Source: Chitinophagales bacterium
GTDB lineage: Bacteria; Bacteroidota; Bacteroidia; Chitinophagales; JADIYW01
DNA length: 64,000 nucleotides
Assembly (NCBI GenBank): GCA_023957235.1
Contig: JAMLHI010000002.1
Coordinates: 325,836-389,835 of the forward strand
Direction of reading: 5' to 3'
Shown here: one piece after another, positions 19,217 to 28,319 of the stretch
Layout of the letters: each line of letters starts with the position of its first letter
Position numbering within the stretch: position 1 is the stretch's first letter
Notes under the pieces: model-generated
What the model was told of the DNA's origin: nothing
The model's input: only the letters and a program-made list of their open reading frames with translations
Database searches by the model: none
Position numbers and translations under genes: made by a program

Positions 19217-20461
19217 CTATAGAATATCTTTCAATATATTGTGCCCCAATTTATCTCGCTTTGTCAAGAGATAAGATTCATTGTGTTTATTAGGTATAAT
19301 TTCAATAGGCAAATTCTCCACTATCTCTATCCCATATCCATCTAATGCAACTCGCTTTTTAGGATTATTGGATATTAATCTAATTTTCGTAATATTTTGG
19401 TCTCTCAAAATTTGAGCACCAATACCAAAATCTCTTTCATCAGCTTTAAATCCCAATGCAAGGTTGGCTTCTACTGTATCCATACCTTCTTCTTGCAATT
19501 TGTATGCTTTCAATTTATTCAGAAGTCCTATACCTCTACCTTCCTGCATCATATACAAGACAGCTCCTTTCCCTTCCCTTTCTACCATTTTCATGGCACT
19601 ATGTAACTGGTCTCCACAATCACATCTCATTGAACCTAAAATATCTCCAGTAACACATGATGAATGGACACGTACCAATACTTCATCACCTTCTTGCCAA
19701 TCTCCCTTTTTCAATAATAGATGTTGTTCACCAGTATTGATTTGAGTATAACAGACCAATTTAAAATCTCCATATTTGGTAGGCATATTCACTTCAACCT
19801 CTCTACGAACTTGCATTTCATGCTTCAACCTATAGGATACTAAGTCTTTGATGGAGATAATTTTCATATCATGCTTATTTGCAATCTCCATTAAGTCAGG
19901 CAAGCGAGCCATAGAACCATCCTCATTCATAATTTCCACCAATATTCCAGCTGGTTCAAATCCTGCCAAACGTGCCAAATCTGTTGCGGCTTCTGTATGT
20001 CCAGTACGTCTAAGTACTCCTTCTTTTTTTGCTTTTAAGGGAAAAATATGGCCTGGTTTTCCAAAATCAGATGGCTTAATATTGGGATCTATCAAGGCCT
20101 GAATAGTCTTTGCTCTATCTGAAACAGAAATTCCTGTAGAACATCCTCGACCTATCAAATCCACAGAAACTGTAAAAGGCGTATCAAAATGAGATGTATT
20201 ATTACGCCCTACCATCAATTCAAGCTCCAACTCATTACATCTATCCTCATCTAAAGGTGTACAAATCAACCCTCTTCCATGAGTGGCCATAAAATTAATA
20301 ATTTCAGGAGTTGCATTTCTAGCTGCAGTTATAAAATCTCCTTCGTTCTCACGATCTTCATCATCTACTACAATTATAAGTTTTCCTGCTTTAATATCCT
20401 CAATTGCAGATTCGACAGAATCTAGTTGAACTTTATTTCCTTTGAGTTGGTTTCCAGACAT
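19217..20461 (-). CDS. ribBA: Bifunctional 3,4-dihydroxy-2-butanone-4-phosphate synthase / GTP cyclohydrolase II
   Basis: It provides both starting branches of riboflavin synthesis. Residues 1-205 form RibB ([30 protein letters not shown]). Residues about 206-414 form RibA with the zinc Cys set [15 protein letters not shown] and the [14 protein letters not shown] active-site loop. Both halves look intact. The start overlaps the end of the glycosyltransferase gene by 29 bp, so it is the last gene of the clpS-aat-lptG/F-GT2 operon. No FMN riboswitch is possible immediately upstream, because that sequence is coding. Confidence 0.95.
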   Translation of the reverse strand: MSGNQLKGNKVQLDSVESAIEDIKAGKLIIVVDDEDRENEGDFITAARNATPEIINFMATHGRGLICTPLDEDRCNELELELMVGRNNTSHFDTPFTVSVDLIGRGCSTGISVSDRAKTIQALIDPNIKPSDFGKPGHIFPLKAKKEGVLRRTGHTEAATDLARLAGFEPAGILVEIMNEDGSMARLPDLMEIANKHDMKIISIKDLVSYRLKHEMQVRREVEVNMPTKYGDFKLVCYTQINTGEQHLLLKKGDWQEGDEVLVRVHSSCVTGDILGSMRCDCGDQLHSAMKMVEREGKGAVLYMMQEGRGIGLLNKLKAYKLQEEGMDTVEANLALGFKADERDFGIGAQILRDQNITKIRLISNNPKKRVALDGYGIEIVENLPIEIIPNKHNESYLLTKRDKLGHNILKDIL

Positions 20462-21593
20462 TACTTTTAATCCCTTTTAAATAAATATAGAACCCCTTAC
20501 ATAAGGCAAAGTTTATGAAAATAAAATAATTTAATCTCTCAACAGTTCTATTTTGCAAATTTAACCTTTGTAAAACGTATTGTGTCAATGGTAAGCCAAT
20601 TATTAATATTAATGTAACTAAAGAAAGGAAAAAAGGATATCCCCAAACGATATTTAATATTAAATCAATACCAATAAATGGAATCAGCAATAAAGGCAAT
20701 ATCCACCTTAGTACTTTGTGCAAAAGCCATGAAACACTTAATGCAGTAAAAGGCTTCTTAAAAATTGGTGAAAAATATTTCAGATTCTGAAAATTACCTG
20801 CAGCAATCCGCTGTTTGCGTCTAATTTCTTCCTGCAAATCAGTATGCACTTCTTCTATTACTGTCGCTAGTGGATTCATTATTGAAGCATATCCATTCCT
20901 CATCACATCCATCCCAATAAAAAAATCATCAACGAGAAAGTTTTTAGGAATAGGCGAAAATAATTTAGTTCTAATAGCAAAACAACCACCAAAAGGACCC
21001 TGCATTGTTCCCCAAACTATGCCTTCATTAAATTTTAATTGCTGTTCATAATTCAAATATAGATTCTCATTTTCATTACTAATATTATCAGAAGACAATA
21101 CAAATTTGCTATCTACCAAACCTATGTATAAAGTCTTAAAATATTTCACTAATTCATAAATTGTTGAGGGTGTAAATATTACATTGGCATCTGTAAAAAT
21201 AGTAATCTGAGCATCGACAAATCTTTTTTCCATCAAAATATTCAACATATTTGGTTTCCCCACTCTGTCTGATTCAAAATAGTAAATCCGTGATGGATAC
21301 TGTTTCTCAAATTCTTGAACAATCTGTAAACTATTATCACTACAATTATCTAGCCCAATGACAATTGTCAAATTCCTTTCTGGATAGTTCCCTGAAAGAA
21401 TAGAATTCAATTTTGCTTGCAATATTTTCTCTTCATTGTGCACAGACATCACTATTTGAACCATTGGCAAGTCATCAAATAGTTCATAATATGAATATTT
21501 GGAGATACGATGCCTCTTCCCTATCTTTTTCATCATCAACGGATAAACCAGATAGCTCAAAACCAATAATATCCACCAAAGAATAACAAGCAT
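20433..21593 (-). CDS. Membrane glycosyltransferase family 2 protein
   Basis: An N-terminal TM helix (residues 1-19) precedes a GT-A domain with [19 protein letters not shown], the metal-binding-type FTDANVIF and acceptor-site DDFFIGMD, then [10 protein letters not shown] in place of the QxxRW motif. Three or four C-terminal TM helices follow (from about residue 285). The layout is that of processive or lipid-linked GT2 enzymes such as the cellulose/PNAG synthase group; the product is unknown. It shares bases with the stop of the upstream LptF/LptG gene and overlaps ribBA, so it is tightly operonic. Confidence 0.85.
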   Translation of the reverse strand: MLVILWWILLVLSYLVYPLMMKKIGKRHRISKYSYYELFDDLPMVQIVMSVHNEEKILQAKLNSILSGNYPERNLTIVIGLDNCSDNSLQIVQEFEKQYPSRIYYFESDRVGKPNMLNILMEKRFVDAQITIFTDANVIFTPSTIYELVKYFKTLYIGLVDSKFVLSSDNISNENENLYLNYEQQLKFNEGIVWGTMQGPFGGCFAIRTKLFSPIPKNFLVDDFFIGMDVMRNGYASIMNPLATVIEEVHTDLQEEIRRKQRIAAGNFQNLKYFSPIFKKPFTALSVSWLLHKVLRWILPLLLIPFIGIDLILNIVWGYPFFLSLVTLILIIGLPLTQYVLQRLNLQNRTVERLNYFIFINFALCKGFYIYLKGIKSNVWKPTQRK

Positions 21594-23062
21594 TATTTTA
21601 AGAAGTATTTAAGGTACAATTGTTTAATATTAAAAAAATTGATATAAGTGTCTTTCTTGAAAATTTTTGAATCATTTGTTGCAGCATACGCCAATCCTAT
21701 TGCTATAGGAAGCAACACTATAGCTGGCAACCAAGCACCTATCTCAGCTGGCACAACTCTATTATACGCTAGTTTATCCCCAGTCATATTGAGCACATGA
21801 AATACCAAATAAAAGCAAATGGAAATCAAAATAGGCATTCCCAAGCCCCCTTTTCTAACTATTGCTCCCATCGAACTACCTATTAGTAAAAAGATAATAC
21901 ATGCAAAAGAGAGCATAAATCTCTTGTAAAGTTCCACCTCAAATTTTTCCTTAAAAGATTTTTTTACATCCAAATCTGACAAATGCATTTCGAGATAATT
22001 CTGCATAGATTCAATATTAGCAATAGCTGAATTCACCACTGTCATATTGGGTCCATCGCTTGACAACATTCCAGTAATATTTAAAGAATCTTTCTCTTGC
22101 TGAAATCCGACAGTATCTTTTTCAGGTAGCACTTCTGGTCTAGAATATAATAAAAACCCTCTATTATAATCATTCATAACGTTTTTTGATGCCAATAAAT
22201 CCCTATTAATTGAATCGGCTTCTATACGCAACTGCTTGGAATTGAGCATCTCATGATAGCCTTTATAAAGACTCTGATCAGTACGGCTGAGCTTAAATTC
22301 TTTCAAGTCAAAGACTTTTCTATAATATTTAAATTCAACTATATTCTGTTCATTTAAGAGCTCAAAAGATTTATTTCTCTTCATGGTTTCTTGATATTGA
22401 CGTCCATCCATTAGCTCTAAAACCATATACCTTCCATCAGCACTTAATTCCATTTCTCCTTTTTCAGCCAATAAAATATTGTCATTTCCATAGCCTGAGC
22501 TATGATCATAAATAATGATATCAAATATTGAAGTATTATTAGGTGCTTTTTTACCAATTTTCAGTGTAAAACCATTGATTCCTTTGTAAAAAACACCTTC
22601 CTTAATATCCAAAGCAGGCTTATGCTTGCGAATATCCATCAGTAAAGACATGAATTTTAAATTGGTATATGGCAGCACCCTATTGGAAAAATAAAAGGCA
22701 CCTATACTTAGCAATAATACAAAAACAAGCAAAGAACTCATCATTCTTAATGTGGATATTCCTGATGCCTTGCAAGCAACAATCTCATTATTCTCACCAA
22801 AATTACCCATCACCATTGAAGAGGCAAGCAAGATGGATAGCGGCAATGCTAGAGGCACTACTTTAAAAGAAAACAAACCAAGTAATTGAAAAAGCAATGT
22901 TGTTTCTAATCCTTTGCCTACTAAATCATCAATATACTTCCATAAAAATTGCATCAAGAAGATGAACTCAGAAATAATAAAAGTGAATATAAGTGGTGCT
23001 ATAAATGCAACAAAAACTATTTTATCTATTCGTTTAATAACTGGCATTATTTTGAGAATCAC
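21593..23062 (-). CDS. LptF/LptG family permease (LPS export)
   Basis: This YjgP/YjgQ-type permease forms the membrane core of the Lpt exporter that moves LPS out of the inner membrane. Three N-terminal TM helices (about residues 12-125, with PLALPLSILLASSMVMGNFGE and CKASGIS coupling segment) and three C-terminal ones (about 375-470) flank a large beta-jellyroll periplasmic domain. At 489 residues it is longer than enterobacterial forms, as is usual in Bacteroidota. It lies 24 bp downstream of aat. Confidence 0.88.
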   Translation of the reverse strand: MILKIMPVIKRIDKIVFVAFIAPLIFTFIISEFIFLMQFLWKYIDDLVGKGLETTLLFQLLGLFSFKVVPLALPLSILLASSMVMGNFGENNEIVACKASGISTLRMMSSLLVFVLLLSIGAFYFSNRVLPYTNLKFMSLLMDIRKHKPALDIKEGVFYKGINGFTLKIGKKAPNNTSIFDIIIYDHSSGYGNDNILLAEKGEMELSADGRYMVLELMDGRQYQETMKRNKSFELLNEQNIVEFKYYRKVFDLKEFKLSRTDQSLYKGYHEMLNSKQLRIEADSINRDLLASKNVMNDYNRGFLLYSRPEVLPEKDTVGFQQEKDSLNITGMLSSDGPNMTVVNSAIANIESMQNYLEMHLSDLDVKKSFKEKFEVELYKRFMLSFACIIFLLIGSSMGAIVRKGGLGMPILISICFYLVFHVLNMTGDKLAYNRVVPAEIGAWLPAIVLLPIAIGLAYAATNDSKIFKKDTYINFFNIKQLYLKYFLK

Positions 23063-23086
23063 TCTAAAATACTAATAACAAATGGC

Positions 23087-23800
23087 TTATTGTAAAATAA
23101 GATTTTCAAATTTCCAATCCTTCCAATTCTGAGGTTCAATATTTCTTTCTAAATACTTTTCCAAATAAAGTAAAAAATCATTACGCGAAATCATTTCAGC
23201 ACCTAAAGAGGCTAAATGAGAGGTATAAACCTGACAATCAATCATTTCAAAACCTCTTAAATTCAAATTTTGAACTAATGCAATAAATCCAAATTTGGAT
23301 GCATTATCTTCAAGAGAAAACATAGACTCTCCAAAAAAACATTTGCCCATTACAATTCCATACAAGCCACCTACTAATTGACCATTTTTATTCCAAACCT
23401 CCACAGAATGAGCCCACCCAAATTGAGACAATTGCTTATATGCTTCTTCCATTTCTTTGGTTATCCAAGTATCTTTTCTATTCTTATATCTGACATCAGC
23501 ACATTTTGCAATCACTTGGGAAAAATCTCGATCAAAAGTCACATTAAACCTATTTTTCCTAAACAATGATTTCATAGATTTAGAAATTTTCAAGCGAGAT
23601 GGGAAAAGTACCATTCTAGGGTCAGGAGAATGCCAAAGAATAGGACTATTTTCATCATACCAAGGAAATATACCTCTTCGATATGCTTCTAAAATTCGAT
23701 AGGGATTCAAATCTCCTCCAATAGCAATTATACCCTCTTCAGCTTCTTTTGGATTGGGGAAGACAAATTCTTCATTAAGTATAAAAATCGGCATAGACAA
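23087..23800 (-). CDS. aat: Leucyl/phenylalanyl-tRNA--protein transferase
   Basis: It adds Leu or Phe to proteins with N-terminal Lys/Arg, creating a bacterial N-degron. Motifs: EEGIIAIGGDLNPYRILEAYRRGIFPWY, LWHSPDPRMVLFP, AHSVEVW, GGLYGIVMGKCFFGESMFS and DCQVYTSHLASLGAE. At 237 residues it is full length. The gene lies 3 bp downstream of clpS, the adaptor that reads the degron, so writer and reader are made together. Confidence 0.95.
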   Translation of the reverse strand: MSMPIFILNEEFVFPNPKEAEEGIIAIGGDLNPYRILEAYRRGIFPWYDENSPILWHSPDPRMVLFPSRLKISKSMKSLFRKNRFNVTFDRDFSQVIAKCADVRYKNRKDTWITKEMEEAYKQLSQFGWAHSVEVWNKNGQLVGGLYGIVMGKCFFGESMFSLEDNASKFGFIALVQNLNLRGFEMIDCQVYTSHLASLGAEMISRNDFLLYLEKYLERNIEPQNWKDWKFENLILQ

Positions 23801-23803
23801 TTC

Positions 23804-24100
23804 TCAAAGCGCTTGAACCTCAGCAGAAATTCCTTTATCCAACAATGCATCCTTCATTGGAATCAATTCAGTTTCACTGCCTTCTTTTACAGCATATTTA
23901 CCTTTGAAATGAATATACAAAGCACATTGTTCTGCCTGTTCAACTGTATGCTTGCAGATAGATACTAAACATTCAATCACCCATTCAAAAGTATTGACAT
24001 CGTCATTGAATACGACTAGCGCAAAGCCACTATAGGAATCTTCCAAAATATCTTCAATGGTCAGAAAATCTTCTTTAATTGAGGGTAATTGAATAGGCAT
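23804..24100 (-). CDS. clpS: ATP-dependent Clp protease adaptor ClpS
   Basis: It binds N-degron substrates and hands them to ClpA/ClpC-type unfoldases. The core FALVVFNDDVNTFEWVIECL has the acidic pair (Asp) that binds the alpha-amino group, followed by EQAEQCALYIHFKGKYAV. At 98 residues it is normal length. First gene of the operon with aat; no clear TAnnTTTG box was found just upstream. Confidence 0.93.
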   Translation of the reverse strand: MPIQLPSIKEDFLTIEDILEDSYSGFALVVFNDDVNTFEWVIECLVSICKHTVEQAEQCALYIHFKGKYAVKEGSETELIPMKDALLDKGISAEVQAL

Positions 24101-24158
24101 AATTTCTTCAATTTGACACTTACAAAATTGCTAAAAATAAAAGGAATTTCAAAAAGTG

Positions 24159-24191
24159 TTTGGAATAATAAAAATAAAGATTGTACATTTG
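24159..24191 (+). promoter_or_regulatory. Promoter of tRNA-Met
   Basis: TTTG (24159-24162), 21 bp, TACATTTG (24184-24191), 16 bp before the tRNA. The spacer is slightly longer than at the other two tRNA promoters. Confidence 0.6.
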
Positions 24192-24207
24192 CGCCACTAA
24201 TCACCAT

Positions 24208-24281
24208 GGCGGGGTAGCTCAGATGGTTAGAGCGCAGGATTCATAACCCTGAGGTCACGGGTTCAACTCCCGTCTCCGCTA
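24208..24281 (+). tRNA. tRNA-Met (CAT), elongator type
   Basis: The 74-nt cloverleaf has acceptor GGCGGGG/CTCCGCT (two G-T wobbles), loop TTCATAA with anticodon CAT, T arm ACGGG-TTCAACT-CCCGT and discriminator A. It lacks the three G-C pairs next to the anticodon loop that mark initiators. A lysidine-modified Ile tRNA (CAT) cannot be fully excluded. Confidence 0.9.
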
Positions 24282-24285
24282 CTAT

Positions 24286-24326
24286 AAAAAATGCAACTTA
24301 TTATATTTCAATAGGTTGCATTTTTT
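24286..24326 (+). terminator. Rho-independent terminator after tRNA-Met
   Basis: TGCAACTTATT pairs with AATAGGTTGCA (one T-G wobble) and is flanked by an A-run and T-run, so the stem extends to about 17 bp. It also faces the end of the convergent NUDIX gene. Confidence 0.85.
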
Positions 24327-24369
24327 GTATTATTGAGCATCATTTGGAAAATCACACTCTTTAATCTTT

Positions 24370-25035
24370 TCAATAATATTTACCAAAACTTGCGTCTATG
24401 ACATCAATAATAGAAGGATACATATTATTGAAATAATTTGGTAAATCTTCAATATTCACCCACTTGATTTTTTCTATATCTTCTTCTGTTTGAGGTACTG
24501 GTTCAGAATTTCCTAAATATTTCATATTATACCAATAAGCTATTTTCATTGCTATTTGGCCTTTATAATGATAAGTATGGTAGGTCGCTAAATTTAAGAA
24601 ACTAGGAAATTTTATTAAATCACCTAATTCAAGCTCCATCAAACCTGTTTCTTCTTGGACTTCTCTGATAGCTGCTTCTTCCTTTGATTCTCCATCTTCA
24701 ATTTTTCCTTTAGGCAGATCCCATGAACCTCTTCTATACATTAGTAGTACTTGACCTTTTGAATTTTGCACAAGTCCCCCAGCTGCTTCAATATTGATAA
24801 ATAAGGATAAAAAATCTCTTTTCAGCATTTCTATATCAGGATGAAAAAACAATAGCTGTGTTTCATTTGTATATTCTAATAATATATCCACCCATTTTTT
24901 GAGCTGTTTAATATCTTTATATTTATGAACTATAAAAGAATCGTTAGCATCTAACAATTCATCCGCCTTTCCAGGGTTATCACATAGTATAACTGCTTTA
25001 CTATTGATAAAATATTTATATTTTTGAGGTATCAT
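24370..25035 (-). CDS. NUDIX hydrolase
   Basis: The Nudix box is complete: GKIEDGESKEEAAIREVQEE followed by TG, giving GX5EX7REUXEEXGU. Before it lies an unusual ~80-residue N-terminal segment (KYKYFINSKAVILC...), seen in a Bacteroidota group whose substrate is not known. SWDLPKGK upstream of the box suggests a nucleotide-type pyrophosphohydrolase. Its ATG at 25035 overlaps the pyrE ATG on the other strand within CATG; no alternative start fits better. Confidence 0.85.
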   Translation of the reverse strand: MIPQKYKYFINSKAVILCDNPGKADELLDANDSFIVHKYKDIKQLKKWVDILLEYTNETQLLFFHPDIEMLKRDFLSLFINIEAAGGLVQNSKGQVLLMYRRGSWDLPKGKIEDGESKEEAAIREVQEETGLMELELGDLIKFPSFLNLATYHTYHYKGQIAMKIAYWYNMKYLGNSEPVPQTEEDIEKIKWVNIEDLPNYFNNMYPSIIDVIDASFGKYY

Positions 25036-25669
25036 GGCAAACTCTTCAATATTGTTATCAGAATATCTTTTACAAATTAAAGCAATTCAACTCAACGTAC
25101 AAAACCCTTTTATTTGGGCTTCAGGTTGGAAATCTCCTGTTTATTGCGACAATAGAATTTTACTTTCATTTCCAGAGGTAAGAAATTTTGTCAAAAATGA
25201 ACTTGTTAATATTGTCAGAGAACATTTCCCTCAAGCCAATTGTATTGCAGGAGTAGCCACTGCAGGAATACCGCATGGTACATTGGTAGCAGATATATTG
25301 CAATTGCCTATGGTATATGTGAGAGATAAACCCAAAGGACATGGCATGAAAAATTCTATTGAAGGCCGACTTCCAGATAATGCTAGGGTAGTCGTCATTG
25401 AAGATGTCATATCTACTGGGAAAAGTAGCCTAAAAGCAGTGGAAGATTTAAGAGAAGCTGGAGCGCATATAGAAGGAATGGCAGCCATTTATTCTTATGA
25501 GTTTGAAATTGCCAAAACTCGCTTTAAAGAATTAAACGTAGATTTATTGACGATTACCAATTATTCTGATTTGATACCTACCGCTGTAAATTCAGGCTAT
25601 GTGAGTGCCGATTCTTTACAAACACTATCTGAGTGGAGAAACAATCCTTCTACTTGGAATGAAAAATAA
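25034..25669 (+). CDS. pyrE: Orotate phosphoribosyltransferase
   Basis: It makes orotidine-5'-phosphate from orotate and PRPP. Motifs: FIWASGWKSPVYCDNR, IAGVATAGIPHG, MVYVRDKPKGHG and the PRPP loop VVVIEDVISTGKS. At 211 residues it is full length. The start at 25034 matches family N-termini. It is divergent from the NUDIX gene with start codons sharing CATG, and 5 bp upstream of the DUF445 gene. Confidence 0.95.
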   Translation: MANSSILLSEYLLQIKAIQLNVQNPFIWASGWKSPVYCDNRILLSFPEVRNFVKNELVNIVREHFPQANCIAGVATAGIPHGTLVADILQLPMVYVRDKPKGHGMKNSIEGRLPDNARVVVIEDVISTGKSSLKAVEDLREAGAHIEGMAAIYSYEFEIAKTRFKELNVDLLTITNYSDLIPTAVNSGYVSADSLQTLSEWRNNPSTWNEK

Positions 25670-25674
25670 AAATA

Positions 25675-26298
25675 ATGATGATAGAACATATCAATTGGAT
25701 AGAATTTGCACGCTTGTCAGCAATTCCTCTTATCGGAGCTTTTATAGGATGGTTGACAAATTATATTGCTATAAAAATGCTCTTTTATCCCAGACAACCA
25801 AAGAAAATATTATTCCTCACTTTTCATGGGATATTTCCAAAAAATAAATCAAGAATAGCTACCAAACTTGGGAATGTTGTTCAAAGAGACCTTATCAATT
25901 TCAATGATATCAAAGAAAGGCTCAAGGACAGTGATTCAATTAATAATGTCAATGAGGAAATCGCCCTCAGAGTCGATGAAGCTTTACGTAACCGCTTAGG
26001 GAAAATGGGTATTAGTAATGTAGTCCCTGAACAAATCATCACAGCTATTCACAAAGTTATCGTCAGAGAAATTCACAAAAATCTACCTACTTTAATTGAC
26101 ACTACTATCTCTAAAGTGGAAGGCAAACTTAATATTCAAGAAATTGTGTACAACAAAGTTCAAAATTTTTCAGATGAAAAACTCGAGCAATTGCTCATGG
26201 ATATTACTGCAAGAGAATTTAAGTTTATAGAAATTATAGGTGGAGTTCTTGGTTTTCTTATAGGCATCATTCAACTATTGATTGGAGGCATATTATAG
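25675..26298 (+). CDS. DUF445 family membrane protein
   Basis: An N-terminal TM helix with the family signature IGAFIGWLTNYIAIKMLFYPR and a C-terminal TM helix (GGVLGFLIGIIQLLIGGIL) bracket an alpha-helical middle. At 207 residues it is a short DUF445/YheB-like protein. Function is unknown. It follows pyrE by 5 bp, so it is probably cotranscribed. Confidence 0.82.
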   Translation: MMIEHINWIEFARLSAIPLIGAFIGWLTNYIAIKMLFYPRQPKKILFLTFHGIFPKNKSRIATKLGNVVQRDLINFNDIKERLKDSDSINNVNEEIALRVDEALRNRLGKMGISNVVPEQIITAIHKVIVREIHKNLPTLIDTTISKVEGKLNIQEIVYNKVQNFSDEKLEQLLMDITAREFKFIEIIGGVLGFLIGIIQLLIGGIL

Positions 26299-26363
26299 TT
26301 TGGGATTTGAAGCGAAAACTCATTGCTTGTTTTATTGTTTATATATCAAGTTAAGTTGTTAAA

Positions 26364-27581
26364 GTGGTCACTTTTCTAATTATTGTTTTTGCTATTATTC
26401 TCCTTACGGATATCTATTTATTTAGAGGCTTAAAAAGTTTGCAGCCTAAACGAAATTGGCTTTGGTATCTTTACTTTATAACTAGTATATTTTCTTACTC
26501 AATATTTATCTATTATTTTTCATACGGGAAAGAGGTTGTTTATTTAAGTCCTAAAATTTATTTATTAGGTATTGCTCAATCTCTGATTATTGCCAAAATA
26601 GTAGCTCTTCCTTTTGTTCTTGTGACAGATATTTTAAAAGGCACTCATTGGTCTATCAGATACATGAAAAAATTGCCTACTGAAGAGAAAATAAAAAGAT
26701 ACCCATCTGTTTTACGAATAGGATTTGTTTTTGCACTCATATTTTTCGGAATAATGATACAAGGGATGACTTATGGTGCATACCACATCAAAAAATATAA
26801 TATCACTATTACTATTCCCAATTTAGCTAAAGAGTTGAAAGGACTCAAAATTGCTCAAATTTCTGATGCTCACTTAGGTAGTTTTGCCAATACACATTCT
26901 ATCGAAAAAGTAGTTCAATTCATTAATGAGGAACATGTTGATATTTTTGTATTTACTGGAGACCTCGTTAACGACAAGGCAATTGAAAGTAAAATCTATA
27001 TTCCTATTTTCAAAAATATAGAAGCCCAATATGGCAAATTTTCCATTTTAGGCAATCATGATTATAGCCCATATATTCATTGGGACAGTAAAGAGGAGCA
27101 ATCTAAAAATCTTAAAAGCCTCATTCGATATCAAAAAGAAATGGATTGGGACGTGCTTCTCAACGAAAATAGATTAATTGATATCAATGGAAAAAAAATT
27201 GCAATTATCGGCGTAGAATATTGGGGAAGAAGCAAAAGATGGGGGCAATATGCCGATATGGATAAAGCATTGAAAAATACAGAAAAAGCAGATTTAAAAA
27301 TATTATTGACTCACGATCCTACACATTGGGATAGGATTATCAGTCAGGATAAAAAGTTTCAAGATATTGCTCTGACACTATCAGGTCATACACATGGATT
27401 TCAATTCGGAGTAGATATACCTGGTGTCAAGTGGAGCCCTTCACAATATATTTATCCTAGATGGGCAGGTGTATATCTAGAAGATTGGCAATATCTATAT
27501 GTTAATAGAGGACTGGGCTTTTTAGGTTATCCAGGAAGAGTAGGTATATTTCCAGAAATCACAATTATCACATTAGAATAA
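26364..27581 (+). CDS. Membrane-bound calcineurin-like metallophosphoesterase (YkuE-like)
   Basis: Four TM helices (residues 1-150) are followed by a phosphoesterase domain with all metal motifs: SDAHLGSF, GDLVND, GNHDYS and SGHTHGFQ. Relatives act on phospholipid-type or nucleotide substrates at the membrane; the substrate here is not clear. The start is GTG at 26364, giving a clean first TM helix. It lies 65 bp after the DUF445 gene. Confidence 0.87.
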   Translation: MVTFLIIVFAIILLTDIYLFRGLKSLQPKRNWLWYLYFITSIFSYSIFIYYFSYGKEVVYLSPKIYLLGIAQSLIIAKIVALPFVLVTDILKGTHWSIRYMKKLPTEEKIKRYPSVLRIGFVFALIFFGIMIQGMTYGAYHIKKYNITITIPNLAKELKGLKIAQISDAHLGSFANTHSIEKVVQFINEEHVDIFVFTGDLVNDKAIESKIYIPIFKNIEAQYGKFSILGNHDYSPYIHWDSKEEQSKNLKSLIRYQKEMDWDVLLNENRLIDINGKKIAIIGVEYWGRSKRWGQYADMDKALKNTEKADLKILLTHDPTHWDRIISQDKKFQDIALTLSGHTHGFQFGVDIPGVKWSPSQYIYPRWAGVYLEDWQYLYVNRGLGFLGYPGRVGIFPEITIITLE

Positions 27582-27590
27582 AAGGAAATA

Positions 27591-27655
27591 AATATTAATA
27601 TTCCTTAATAAATTTTGATTTACTAAAGAATATTAATGTAACTTTATTAATTTTG
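27591..27655 (+). promoter_or_regulatory. Possible control region of the asnC-type regulator
   Basis: ATATTAAT occurs at 27592-27599 (within the palindrome AATATTAATATT) and again at 27630-27637. TAATTTTG at 27648-27655 matches the -7 box. Autoregulation by the product would explain the repeats. The sequence is very AT-rich, so this is weak. Confidence 0.3.
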
Positions 27656-27727
27656 CATCCTTAATTTTACCTTTTTTCAAATTAATTATAACAGATTATT
27701 TTAGTTAAATTTGACAAGTAGCGACCT

Positions 27728-28225
27728 ATGACAAAAATTAATGATTTAGATAAAATTGATTTGCAAATTCTGTCATTTTTGATGGATGATGCAAAAATGC
27801 CCTATACTGAAATTGCCAAAATTTTGTTTATCTCAAGTGGGACAGTTCATGTCAGAATGAAAAAAATGGAAGAATTGGGCGTTATCAAAAGTAGTAATCT
27901 TCATGTGAATTATGAGAAACTAGGTTATGATATTACAGCATTTATTGGTGTACATCTAAGAAATAGCAATCTTTATAATATGGTAGCCAAACAAATGGAA
28001 GCTATTCCAGAAATTGTTAATGTACACTATACTACTGGTGAATATTCAATGTTTATCAAAATCGTTTGTAAAGACACTAGACATTTAAGGACAGTCCTTC
28101 ACGATAAGATTCAAAAAATAGATGAAATTTCTAGAACTGAAACATTTATATCTCTTGAAGAAAGTATCCATCGTTCAGTGAGAATAGATATTGATGATGA
28201 AAGCAATAACAATCCTGTAGAGTAA
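27728..28225 (+). CDS. Lrp/AsnC family transcriptional regulator
   Basis: The N-terminal winged helix-turn-helix is at residues about 8-60 (YTEIAKILFISSGTVHVRMK as the helix-turn-helix). A RAM ligand-binding domain follows (FIGVHLRNSN, VHYTTGEYSMFIKIVCKD). At 165 residues it is of normal length. The ligand is probably an amino acid; the target genes cannot be told. It is monocistronic and convergent with the THUMP methyltransferase gene. No clear terminator is visible in the 94-bp gap. Confidence 0.9.
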   Translation: MTKINDLDKIDLQILSFLMDDAKMPYTEIAKILFISSGTVHVRMKKMEELGVIKSSNLHVNYEKLGYDITAFIGVHLRNSNLYNMVAKQMEAIPEIVNVHYTTGEYSMFIKIVCKDTRHLRTVLHDKIQKIDEISRTETFISLEESIHRSVRIDIDDESNNNPVE

Positions 28226-28319
28226 ACTATATACAAGTTCCCTAATTAGCTTTACTAATCCAATATTGTTCAGTAAAACTTCTCCTCATTTTCTTCAAAT
28301 ACTTTTTCTAGAATAAAAA

